From Streptomyces globisporus (lineage in GTDB: Bacteria > Actinomycetota > Actinomycetes > Streptomycetales > Streptomycetaceae), in the NCBI RefSeq assembly GCF_003501885.1, contig NZ_QWFA01000044.1, positions 1 to 47,448 of the forward strand: a stretch of 47,448 bases of DNA, written 5' to 3'. The translations under genes and the position numbers were made by a program. Of this stretch, positions 40,162 through 47,448 are shown piece by piece (position 1 is the first letter of the stretch; the number at the start of each line of letters is the position of its first letter). The notes under the pieces are model-generated. The model searched no databases. It saw only the letters and a list, made by a program, of their open reading frames with translations, and was not told the origin of the DNA.

Positions 40162-40593
40162 CGCGTTCTCCGAGGTCAGGGCCGTGTGCGGCTCCGAAAG
40201 AGCCTCGTCTTTCACTGCCGACCCGACCCCGTGCCGGAGCGCTATGGAGCGACGGCGCGGATGCGTGGGCCCGAAGCCCGGGGCCTTTCAGCGCTGTCGC
40301 AGCCTTCCGTGCTTGTACTGCGAAAACCCCCTCGGATGTCCCTCCGACAGAGCTGAAAGTCCCTGAAAAGTCCCTGCGACTCGGACCTGGGACCTACGCA
40401 TCGCGAGTCCACGAGCGGTCCGACACACCGTGCCCGGGAGTGCCGCCAGATGTTGTTTCGCCTGTTCAGAAGGCACTAGTTGGGTGCGCTCATGTTGTCC
40501 CGTGTCGGCATGCCCAGAGGGGTCCGCGCCTCCCCATCGCCCTCACTGACTGGCATCGGATGGAGACGCGGGCGCCCTGGCGTACGGGCTGAG
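40162..40593. other. Non-coding gap with an imperfect inverted repeat
   Basis: About 430 bases without a supported gene, on the dehydrogenase-side edge of the toxin island. GGGCCTTTCAGCGCTGTCG (40281-40299) and CGACAGAGCTGAAAGTCCC (40345-40363) match as inverted repeats at 17 of 19 positions with a 45-base spacer. AAGTCCCTG occurs twice in tandem (40357-40365 and 40368-40376). Base composition here is lower in GC than in the genes to its left. Confidence 0.55.
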
Positions 40594-41076
40594 TCAAGCA
40601 GCGCCGGGCTCCTCCAGCGCCACCACGACCATCACCGGAAGATCGGTGTCCTGCTGGATGACACCGGCAGTCAGGGTCCGGGCGCCAAGGGTCCACTTCT
40701 TCACCGCGATGAACTCGTCCCGGTCCGCCTCCGTCTGCTCAGCCTCGACGAGGTGGCTGGCAAGAGAGGATCCCTCGATCTCGGGGAGGAAGTCGGCCAG
40801 CACCTGCTTCCCCTGCTCGTAGACGGCATCCAGGTCGTCGAAGTAGCCCGATTCGTCGACGTCGCGGATCCAGACGGCGAACGAGACGCGGACCGCACCG
40901 GTGCGGAACGTCTGGATCCAGCCCCGGACACCGCCCTTGTGCCACGACGTCTCCACGCCGTCGCGTGGCTTACCTCTGGGCGTCCACTCCTGGGCCCCGA
41001 AGCACGCCGCCGCGCTCCCGGCGGCCACCGGGGTGATGTCCTTCAGCTCTTCCAGCATTGCGATTACTTCAGCCAT
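40594..41076 (-). CDS. Candidate immunity protein for the Rhs toxin
   Basis: 160 residues, cytoplasmic, no recognised family. It begins MAEVIAMLEELKDITPVAAG, has a Trp-rich central beta-like part (EWTPRGKP, SWHKGGVRGWIQTF, VSFAVWIRDVDESGYFDD) and ends in a mixed charged segment. Its start lies 13 bases inside the end of the rhs gene, the usual place of a cognate immunity gene, which would neutralise the toxin tip. The start at 41076 was set by GGAATGAG upstream. I could not match it to a named Imm family. Confidence 0.7.
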   Translation of the reverse strand: MAEVIAMLEELKDITPVAAGSAAACFGAQEWTPRGKPRDGVETSWHKGGVRGWIQTFRTGAVRVSFAVWIRDVDESGYFDDLDAVYEQGKQVLADFLPEIEGSSLASHLVEAEQTEADRDEFIAVKKWTLGARTLTAGVIQQDTDLPVMVVVALEEPGAA

Positions 41077-44000
41077 GAACTCATTCCACTCATACCGTTG
41101 CCAGGCACGTGATACACCTTCAGCTGCCCGCTGGCGTAGGCCTCGGGGAAGGCCTTGGACAGCACTTCGTTCACATGCGCGGCACCCCATTCGTTGGACA
41201 CCATATAGCGGACTCCCTTGCCTCCTAGATCCTCGTTAAGGGCGAGCAGTTTGTCGGCCTGCGTGGTGAGCCGGCTCTCGTTGTAGAAATCGAAATCGGG
41301 GTTGTACGGGGAGCTATCCCATTCACCGACGTTGTCACCGCCGGTCCACTTCGCCTCCGTGATCCAGCCGTCCTGCGGACCGCCGTCGACGTGGACCTCC
41401 CGGCCGTCCGGCAGGATCCATTGCTGCTCGTAGCTCTGGTCGGTGACAAGGCGCTGGTACCGGAACGACGGGCGTGTGAGCTGGTTGTCCGTCAGCCAGC
41501 CCAGGCCTTTGAACCGCGAGTACGGCGATAGCCCGAGGGGGTCGCAGACGGTGAACGGATTGTGCACATAAGCGACCGGATTCGGCGCTGGGCCGAGGCC
41601 GAGCGGGTCCGGGGAGGTGTAGCGACCGGTCTCGGGGTCGTAGTGGCGGAAGAGGTTGTAGTGGAGACCGGTCTCCGGGTCGTAGTACTGGCCGGGGAAA
41701 CGTAGCGGGGTGTAGGCCGTACTGGAGCGGGCCCAAGCAGTGGTGCCCCAGAGGGTGCTTCTGGCACGCCAGGCGATCTCGCCAGACTCGTCGACCAGTT
41801 CGGTGGGCGTTCCCACGAGGTCGGTGGCTATGGCGAAGAATCGGCGGTCGATCTCCTCCTGCCGCGTGTCCGGGGTGAGGAGGCGTTCCGTCTGGGACAG
41901 CGGGACCAGGCCACAGTGGTCCCAGGTGAGGGCGACCGTGTGTGGCTGGCCCTGTGTGTGGACGGTCTGTTCGCACAGGGTCGTGCCGTCCCAGGAGAAG
42001 CGGACCTCTTCTGCGACGCTCTCGCCGTCGTCGGCGAGGCGCTGTTTTGCCGTGCGGCGGCCCAAGGGGTCGTAGAGGTAGCGCCAGCGGGTGCCGTCGG
42101 GTGTGACCACGGCGGCGAGACGATCCTCCGCGTCCCATTCATAGCGCCAGGTGTCGGGCTTGCGTGACAGACGGGTTCTTTGGCGCAAGGTCACGCGGCC
42201 GAGGGCGTCGTGTTCGAAGCGGACTTTGCCGGCCCTGGTGACGGAGGTTCCGGTGTAGGAGCGGGGGCCGGTGGCGTCGTGGCCGGGGTGTGAATCGGGC
42301 CAGGAGGCCGCCGTCTGGTTGCCGGCGGCGTCGTAGGCGTAACTCTCGGTCCACCCCTCGGCGTGGACCCCGGTGACCCGTCCGGACGCGTCCAGATCGA
42401 AGCTTCGGGAGCCTGAAAGATCGTCGGTCACGGAGGTGAGGTAGCCGTCGGCGCGGTGGGCGTATTGCCGGCGGTTGAGGGCGCGGCCCCCAACAGTCAG
42501 GTGCTGCGCGCAGATCCTTCCGGCCTCGTCCCAGGCGGAGGCGAGAGTGAGGGATCCACCGAAGACGCGCTCGAGTTCCCGGCCGGCCGCGTCGTGGGTG
42601 AAGGCTATCTCGCGTCCGCCGCTGGATATCCGGGCGGCACGGCCGGCGGCGTCGTAGCCGTACTCGGTAACCGCGCCGGTGGGGGTGATGCGGCGTGCCC
42701 GACGGCCCAGGGTGTCGTAGGAGTAGTTCATGGCGCGGCCGTCGACGAGTTCTGTCTTGGTCCGGCCACGTCGGTCGTACGCGTAGACGATCTCGCTGTC
42801 CGGTCCGGCCGCGTGCAGCAGGCGTCCGGCCCGGTCGTACGCGTAGGTGGTCACCTTGCCCGCCACGTCCTTGCGGACCGCTTGGCCGAGCTGGTCGTAG
42901 ATGTAGGACACGGTCCGGCCGAGGGCGTCGGACCGGGCGATGAGCTGCCCGGCGGCGTCGTATCGGTAGGTGAGGGTGCGGCCGTCGAAGTCCGTCTCGG
43001 AAGCGAGCCGTCCGGCGGCGTCGTATGTATAGGACCAGGTGCCGTGTGGGCCGGTGACCCGGATCAACCGCAGATGCGCGTCGTGCTCGAACGTGTAGCG
43101 GCTGCCGTCAGGTCCGGTGCGGGTGGTGAGCAGGTCGAAGTGCGTGTACTCGAAGCGGGATATACCGCCGGCCAGGCCGGTGTGGCTGAGGGGGTTGCCC
43201 TCGCCGTCGTACGTCCACGACTCAGCGGCACCGTCCGGGGCGACACGGCGGGCGAGATTGCCGTCCTCGTCCAGGACGACCCGCGTCACACCGCCCATCG
43301 GGTCGACGGTGCGTATGATCCGGCCCAGAGCATCGCGCTCCAGGTGGGTGGTGCCGCCCGCCGGGTCGGTCACTGCCACCGGCAGCCCAGCGGCGTCGCA
43401 GCGCACGGTGGTGGTGGCGCCGAGGGCATCAGTGACGGTGGTCAGCCTGCCCCGGCCGTCGTAGGCGTACCGGGTGGTGGCGCCGGCCGGGTCAGTGACT
43501 GCGGTGCGGCTGCCGTGCTCGTCGAATTCCTGGAGCCAGCGGGCGCCGTCCGGCCCGCGGAATTCCGTGGATGCACCCGACGGGTCCCGCACGGTGCGTA
43601 GTTCGCTCCCGTCTGGACGGGTGACGGCGAGCAGGCGGCCGTCCTCGTCGTGGGTGAAGGCGGTGGTGCGGCCCAGCGGATCGGTGCGGGTCAGGGTGTT
43701 GCCGCGGTTGTCGTAGGTGAAGCGGGTGGTATGGCCGAGCGGATCGGTGGTAGCCACCACTCGGCAGTGGCGATCGATCCGGTGCCGGGTCGTGTGTCCG
43801 CCGGCCGTGGTGAGGGTGGTGGTGCGAAGTCCGGTGTCCGGATCGGGTTCGGTGTAGGTGAGGGTGATCTGGATGTGGCCGGCCTGACCGCCCTCCTCGA
43901 TGACGCGGTCTCGATCGTCGTATGTGTAGTCGTAGCGGCTGTTGTTGGAGTCGATCCAGGCGGTGACGCGGCGGCGGTCGTCGTGGACGAAGGTGGTGGT

Positions 44001-45860
44001 GGCGCCGGACGGTTTGACTACGGTGGTGAGGTTTCCGTCCTCGTATCCGTAGCGCATCAGAGGCAGGTCCGCCCCGTTCTCTCCCGCTCCCGCCAGGGCC
44101 AGGGCCGTGACCCGACCGTCGCTCACCGCGACAGAGACACGGCGGCCGGCGGAGCAGGTCAAGGCAAGCGGGGTGCCGGTTTCGGTACGCTCCACGGCCC
44201 ACCAGTTGCCGTGGCGGTCCTCGACCCGGTCCAGCCAGGCATCACCGTCGCCGCCCGGTTCGCTGTCGGCCGGGGCGGTGAAGTGACAGACCAAGCCCGT
44301 GCCGGGATCGGTGACGGTGTAATCGCCGGTCACGTCACGGGCCAGCAGTGTGCGGGCGGTCCCGGACTCCGGTTCGGTCGGGGCGCCTGGGGCGGGGTGC
44401 GGATAGGCAATCAGGAGGCCGTCGGCGGTGACGTGGACGACGCCGGCAGCGTCGATCTCCAGGCGCTCGTCGACGGTGGAGGTCCAAGAGGGGCCGAGGA
44501 ACCGGCCTGCCGACAGACCGGACTCGGTGCGGCGGGTGAAGACCAGCGGCAGGGTTCCCGGCAGCACCAGGTCGGTCTGGGGCAGGAACATCCGTCCCGA
44601 TGCGAGGTCGACCGGATCGGTGTTGGCGACGACGCGGTGCCCGTCGGGACGGTTGTGGGTGCCGTTGGGGGCGTTGTCGAGCAGCCGACGGGCCCGGGCG
44701 GCCTTCGCCATATCCGCAGCAAGGCGGACACCCTTGGCGACGGCGCCGCCACCGCCGGTGGCCGCGGTCAGTGCCGCGTCGGGCAGCAGCCGGCCGAACC
44801 CTTCCGCGGGGTCCTTCATGAAGTCGCTGATCATCTGCTTGCCGGTGCCGACCGGGTCGTTGGCGGTGACGACCAGACCGGCGGCCAGACTGTTGAGGCT
44901 GGTGGCGTACTCAGCGGGGTGAGTGATGTTGTACGGGTCCAGCGGGTTGATCCCCCGGACGAAGTTCAGCAGCCCTGCGGTGCCCTTGATGACGCCGCCG
45001 CGGACGTGGTCGTTGATGATCTGCAGTTCCTGCAGACCGCCGGCCACCTGTTGGGCGTACGTGGGCTTCTCAGGGGCCTTGTCGCGGGCTGCGCGGACGG
45101 CGCTGCGGGCGGTCTCCGCAGCAGCGTTCCGCTGTTCGCGGGCCTGGGCGAGGAGTTCCTGCGCGTCCTGCATGATCGATTTGCCGGGGTCGTCGAACGT
45201 CGGCGCTAGGCAGGGTGGCAGAGTGCCGGGGTTGCGCTCCTCGGGGGCCTGCGCGTTGTAGCGGTTCACGGCCTTGTTGTAGTCGTCGATCCGCTTGCGG
45301 TGTCCGTCGGCCGCGCCCTGGGAGGCTTTGACGCCTTCCTTCCACATGTCGATAGCCGTCTGCGCCTGGTTCTGTGCCCAGGTGACGGTGTAGGCGAACG
45401 CCTCCAGCGCGGCAGCAGCCTTCTCGAAGGCATCGGCACCGGTGAACCACTTCGGCGGCTGGGTACTCACCGCCGTGCGCAGGGCATTGGCCGTCTCGCC
45501 CTTCAGCCGCGAGGAGTCGAGGCCCTTCAAACCGCCCCCGGCGTCGTCGAACGCCTTCTGAAAGGAGCGAAGTTGTTCCGCCGTGGCATGGAGCTTGCTG
45601 GAGCTTCCGTACACCAGCTTGGTCTTGTCCTCGGTCTGCCCGAGGTCCATTTCGTCGACATCGGCGCCCATCCGGTTCGCAACCGAGCGCGACTGCTCCC
45701 GCACCCAGTCCGAACCGGATTCCCAGCCCACGTCGTCCAGCCGGTCCGCCGTCCAGTTCCCGGCGCCCTCGACCCGGTTGCCGGCCCACTCCACACCGTC
45801 CTCAACCACGTCCTCAACCGAGTCGGGCGTGATGTCCCTGATGAAATCCTCGACGCCCAT
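41064..45860 (-). CDS. Rhs/YD-repeat polymorphic toxin with nuclease tip
   Basis: 1598 residues. Residues 1-330 are helical with coiled-coil character (DWVREQSRSVANRMGADVDEM, QAREQRNAAAETARSAVRAARDKA), resembling ESX/type VII-type secretion heads. About 405-480 is a DUF6531-like segment (NTDPVDLASGRMFLPQTDLVLPG). About 600-1380 are RHS/YD repeats, closing in the core PLRFPGQYYDPETGLHYNLFRHYDPETGRYTSPDPLGL. The last 154 residues (1445-1598) are the toxin: RYQRLVTDQS, then an Asp and ITEAKW (E1502, K1504), fitting a PD-(D/E)XK nuclease, perhaps Tox-REase-5. The tip has lower GC than the shell. The start at 45860 sits 2 bases after the upstream stop. Confidence 0.9.
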   Translation of the reverse strand: MGVEDFIRDITPDSVEDVVEDGVEWAGNRVEGAGNWTADRLDDVGWESGSDWVREQSRSVANRMGADVDEMDLGQTEDKTKLVYGSSSKLHATAEQLRSFQKAFDDAGGGLKGLDSSRLKGETANALRTAVSTQPPKWFTGADAFEKAAAALEAFAYTVTWAQNQAQTAIDMWKEGVKASQGAADGHRKRIDDYNKAVNRYNAQAPEERNPGTLPPCLAPTFDDPGKSIMQDAQELLAQAREQRNAAAETARSAVRAARDKAPEKPTYAQQVAGGLQELQIINDHVRGGVIKGTAGLLNFVRGINPLDPYNITHPAEYATSLNSLAAGLVVTANDPVGTGKQMISDFMKDPAEGFGRLLPDAALTAATGGGGAVAKGVRLAADMAKAARARRLLDNAPNGTHNRPDGHRVVANTDPVDLASGRMFLPQTDLVLPGTLPLVFTRRTESGLSAGRFLGPSWTSTVDERLEIDAAGVVHVTADGLLIAYPHPAPGAPTEPESGTARTLLARDVTGDYTVTDPGTGLVCHFTAPADSEPGGDGDAWLDRVEDRHGNWWAVERTETGTPLALTCSAGRRVSVAVSDGRVTALALAGAGENGADLPLMRYGYEDGNLTTVVKPSGATTTFVHDDRRRVTAWIDSNNSRYDYTYDDRDRVIEEGGQAGHIQITLTYTEPDPDTGLRTTTLTTAGGHTTRHRIDRHCRVVATTDPLGHTTRFTYDNRGNTLTRTDPLGRTTAFTHDEDGRLLAVTRPDGSELRTVRDPSGASTEFRGPDGARWLQEFDEHGSRTAVTDPAGATTRYAYDGRGRLTTVTDALGATTTVRCDAAGLPVAVTDPAGGTTHLERDALGRIIRTVDPMGGVTRVVLDEDGNLARRVAPDGAAESWTYDGEGNPLSHTGLAGGISRFEYTHFDLLTTRTGPDGSRYTFEHDAHLRLIRVTGPHGTWSYTYDAAGRLASETDFDGRTLTYRYDAAGQLIARSDALGRTVSYIYDQLGQAVRKDVAGKVTTYAYDRAGRLLHAAGPDSEIVYAYDRRGRTKTELVDGRAMNYSYDTLGRRARRITPTGAVTEYGYDAAGRAARISSGGREIAFTHDAAGRELERVFGGSLTLASAWDEAGRICAQHLTVGGRALNRRQYAHRADGYLTSVTDDLSGSRSFDLDASGRVTGVHAEGWTESYAYDAAGNQTAASWPDSHPGHDATGPRSYTGTSVTRAGKVRFEHDALGRVTLRQRTRLSRKPDTWRYEWDAEDRLAAVVTPDGTRWRYLYDPLGRRTAKQRLADDGESVAEEVRFSWDGTTLCEQTVHTQGQPHTVALTWDHCGLVPLSQTERLLTPDTRQEEIDRRFFAIATDLVGTPTELVDESGEIAWRARSTLWGTTAWARSSTAYTPLRFPGQYYDPETGLHYNLFRHYDPETGRYTSPDPLGLGPAPNPVAYVHNPFTVCDPLGLSPYSRFKGLGWLTDNQLTRPSFRYQRLVTDQSYEQQWILPDGREVHVDGGPQDGWITEAKWTGGDNVGEWDSSPYNPDFDFYNESRLTTQADKLLALNEDLGGKGVRYMVSNEWGAAHVNEVLSKAFPEAYASGQLKVYHVPGNGMSGMSSWLK

Positions 45861-45862
45861 CC

Positions 45863-46528
45863 TCAGTCGTCCCCGCCTGCGCTCGCGTCGCCCTGTTGCG
45901 GTGCCTGCTGGGCGCGTTCCTCGGGCGACGGCCCGAACGCGTCGTCCAGTGCCCGGTCCCACTGCCCCTCGCTGAGGCCGAGCTCGGTCTTGAGCCTCTC
46001 CGCCTCCCGACCGCCCTGTCCCTCGGTGAGAACGGTGCGGCCGGTGTCCTTCCAGGTCTGCTCCACGTCCTGGCCGGCCTTCTCGAACGACTCGGCACTC
46101 CAGTCCGGGTCCAGGTAGTCGGGAGTCAAGATGTCGCCCCAGCCCTGCTGGGAAATGTCCTCCTCGCTGGCGTGTGGGCTACCGCCCATCGCTGCGCTGA
46201 CGCCGACCTTGAAGGAACCCTCGACGTACTGGTCGTGCTCCCACTGCGTGCCCGCCGCCAGCCCGAGACGGTCCGCGAGCGCGCTCGCGTCGCTCACCAG
46301 GGCGCGTACTCCCCACTCCCACCGTTCGCAGAAATCCTCGAAATCCACCGACAGCCCTCGATGCCCTGCCTCCATGCCCGTCATGGCCAGACCCGAGAAC
46401 CCTTTGCCCATCACCGACCCGGTGGCGCCGCCGAGTTCGCCGAGTTGATCGATGGTCGCGCCCACACCCCGCGCGAACTTCGCCACCGACGTCTGGTCGA
46501 AGGCGAGGTCCGATCCGTCAGCGCTCAC
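45863..46528 (-). CDS. WXG-like helical partner protein of the Rhs toxin
   Basis: 221 residues. It is helical with a conserved Trp-Gly turn (FCERWEWGVRALVSDA, about residues 65-80), the typical hinge of WXG100-like proteins, preceded by a Gly-rich amphipathic stretch (IDQLGELGGATGSVMGKGFSG). The C-terminus is acidic and Gln-rich. Such proteins pair with or help export the larger ESX-type effector. The gene ends two bases before the rhs start and overlaps the gene upstream by 11 bases. The family is not certain. Confidence 0.72.
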   Translation of the reverse strand: MSADGSDLAFDQTSVAKFARGVGATIDQLGELGGATGSVMGKGFSGLAMTGMEAGHRGLSVDFEDFCERWEWGVRALVSDASALADRLGLAAGTQWEHDQYVEGSFKVGVSAAMGGSPHASEEDISQQGWGDILTPDYLDPDWSAESFEKAGQDVEQTWKDTGRTVLTEGQGGREAERLKTELGLSEGQWDRALDDAFGPSPEERAQQAPQQGDASAGGDD

Positions 46529-46940
46529 GGCCGGCCCCCTCCTGCGCCGCGCCGGAGTCGACCGCGACGCCGTCCGGGACGACGCCGAGGACCGGCGGGA
46601 AGAACATCGCCCCGTCCTCGTCGGCGATGTCCACCGCGAGCCCGGCGGGTTCGTCCAAAGTCGGCACGATCTCGTCCACGATCCGCGCCCCGAGCAGCGC
46701 GACGTAGTCCATCAGACGATCACCCGGGCCGTGGTGAACAGCGAAGCGGGCCAGCGCCGTCTCGTCCGTGAACGCACAGATCCACCGAACACCGCCCGAT
46801 CGGGCACTCCACAGGCCGGATTCCCCCGACGGAACCAGAAGAACCGTGCGCCGCATCTCACCCACCAACGCCCGTGGATCACCAACCCCCGCCCGTTGCT
46901 CGGATATTCGTTGGGCGAGCATCGTCCTCTGCTGTCCCAC
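46518..46940 (-). CDS. SseB-like protein
   Basis: 140 residues with a pattern like the SseB N-terminal domain: RRTVLLVPSGESGLWSARSGGVRWICAFTDETALARFAVHHG, then an extended DYVALLGARIVDEIVPTLDEPAGLAVDIADEDGAMFFPP. This family often sits next to ESX/Rhs-type genes in Streptomyces, but its function is unknown. The GTG start follows AGGGGG; an ATG six codons later is an alternative. It overlaps the start of the next gene by 11 bases and heads the operon. Confidence 0.65.
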   Translation of the reverse strand: MGQQRTMLAQRISEQRAGVGDPRALVGEMRRTVLLVPSGESGLWSARSGGVRWICAFTDETALARFAVHHGPGDRLMDYVALLGARIVDEIVPTLDEPAGLAVDIADEDGAMFFPPVLGVVPDGVAVDSGAAQEGAGRER

Positions 46941-47414
46941 GGGTCCCCCTCGTCCTGGTCGGCTGATGGCACCGTAAGGCAGAACAAGTATGCGGGTGGG
47001 CCGGTTCTCGCAGGTCCAAGTGCCCCCGTCCCTCCGCCTCATGGGCATGGGCACCTCCTGTACGTCCCGCCGAGACCGTCGAGTGGGAGCGTCACCGGCC
47101 TCCGGCGACAGAATGTCCCGTCTCCTTGAGTATGAAAGGAGCCGGGCCGTGATCCACCGGCGAAGCCAGGGCGGAGGAGGCGATCCTCCACGCGGGCGTC
47201 CGCAGCTGGTACGAAGGCCATGTCCAAGGTGAGGACGAACGCCCGGGCGCGACTTCCGGGGCAGGCCGCCCAAGAACACCGACCGCGGCTGAACCGTCCC
47301 TTGGTCGCCTACTCCAGACGGACGCCGTCGAACCGAGCGCGGTCAGGCGGTCCTCGACGCTTGGGTAGGCAATTTTTCCCCGACCACCGACCAGGGCGCC
47401 CAGCGCCGACCAGT
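46941..47414. other. Upstream region of the toxin operon
   Basis: About 470 bases upstream of the SseB-like gene. No gene is supported, although several frames stay open. An unusual AT-rich patch (CAATTTTTCC) lies at about 47369-47378. The operon promoter should lie nearest 46940; CATACT read on the minus strand (about 46989) is a possible -10 but has no good -35. Confidence 0.4.
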
Positions 47415-47447
47415 TGTACGCGAGTACAAGGAGCCGCTGTACGCCGC
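47415..47447 (+). repeat. Right copy of direct repeat: fragment of the dehydrogenase 3' end
   Basis: Same sequence as 40004-40037 apart from one missing base on the left; 27 bases (47421-47447) are exact. Read in the matching frame it encodes EYKEPLYAA, the residues seen in the dehydrogenase, so it is a copy of that gene's coding sequence. The window ends one base later, so the full extent is not visible. Confidence 0.85.
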
Positions 47448-47448
47448 C

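Noticed and set aside
40288..40476. tRNA-like fragment near 40370-40400 on the minus strand
   Set aside because: A GTTCGA-like T-loop context can be seen, but the T stem does not pair and no acceptor or anticodon arm is found.
41540..43900. Recurring short DNA repeats that might look like a CRISPR array
   Set aside because: They are the imperfect, in-frame YD/RHS codons of the toxin shell, without constant repeats or unique spacers.

Overview
The window is high-GC actinobacterial DNA, most likely a Streptomyces chromosome. The codons end in G or C, GTG/TTG starts are common, several genes appear leaderless, and the gene content is typical of the genus (argCJBDR, metNIQ, GPP34, DUF1918 and DUF5997-type proteins, HEAT-repeat proteins, an Rhs toxin with ESX-like partners). 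Starts were adjusted by ribosome binding site, start-codon overlap or family length.

Region 1 (1-9,740) holds the methionine ABC importer operon metN-metI-metQ, preceded by an untranslated region with a 28-codon ORF ending in Cys/Met codons. Then come two small membrane proteins, a GNAT acetyltransferase, a small sigma factor, a secreted glycerophosphodiester phosphodiesterase, a PlsC-type acyltransferase, and a TetR regulator/MFS exporter pair with an obvious operator.

Region 2 (9,740-23,180) starts with helR, an RNA polymerase-recycling ATPase of the rifamycin-protection type, with a matching inverted repeat (rifamycin-associated element) upstream. An aldo/keto reductase follows, and then nearly the whole arginine pathway on the minus strand: argC-argJ-argB-argD-argR as one translationally coupled operon and argG-argH as a second. 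Both have promoters overlapped by ARG-box-like sequences, so the ArgR encoded here probably controls both. A HEAT-repeat gene and an L,D-transpeptidase-like gene separate the two arginine operons.

Region 3 (23,180-32,390) is accessory: a beta-propeller-like protein with an eight-cysteine insert, a zinc-ribbon protein, an ankyrin+HEAT protein, a GPP34 protein, a HEAT protein coupled to a MerR regulator whose effector domain is itself HEAT repeats, a GT-C-like membrane protein, and a divergent pair made of a LysR effector domain without its DNA-binding domain and a DUF5997-type protein.

Region 4 (32,390-40,120) contains a cyclophilin, a serine hydrolase, a histidine-phosphatase-fold protein lacking both catalytic histidines, a MocR regulator and an EamA exporter whose start codons share one CATG, a DUF1918 protein, a secreted GHL10-type glycosidase-like protein and a 3-hydroxybutyryl-CoA dehydrogenase.

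Region 5 (40,120-47,448) is a polymorphic toxin island: an SseB-like protein, a WXG-like partner, a 1598-residue Rhs protein with a PD-(D/E)XK-like nuclease tip, and a small overlapping immunity candidate. The last 34 bases of the window repeat a piece of the 3' end of the dehydrogenase gene lying on the other side of the island. The island is therefore flanked by a direct repeat, which points to insertion or duplication at that gene.
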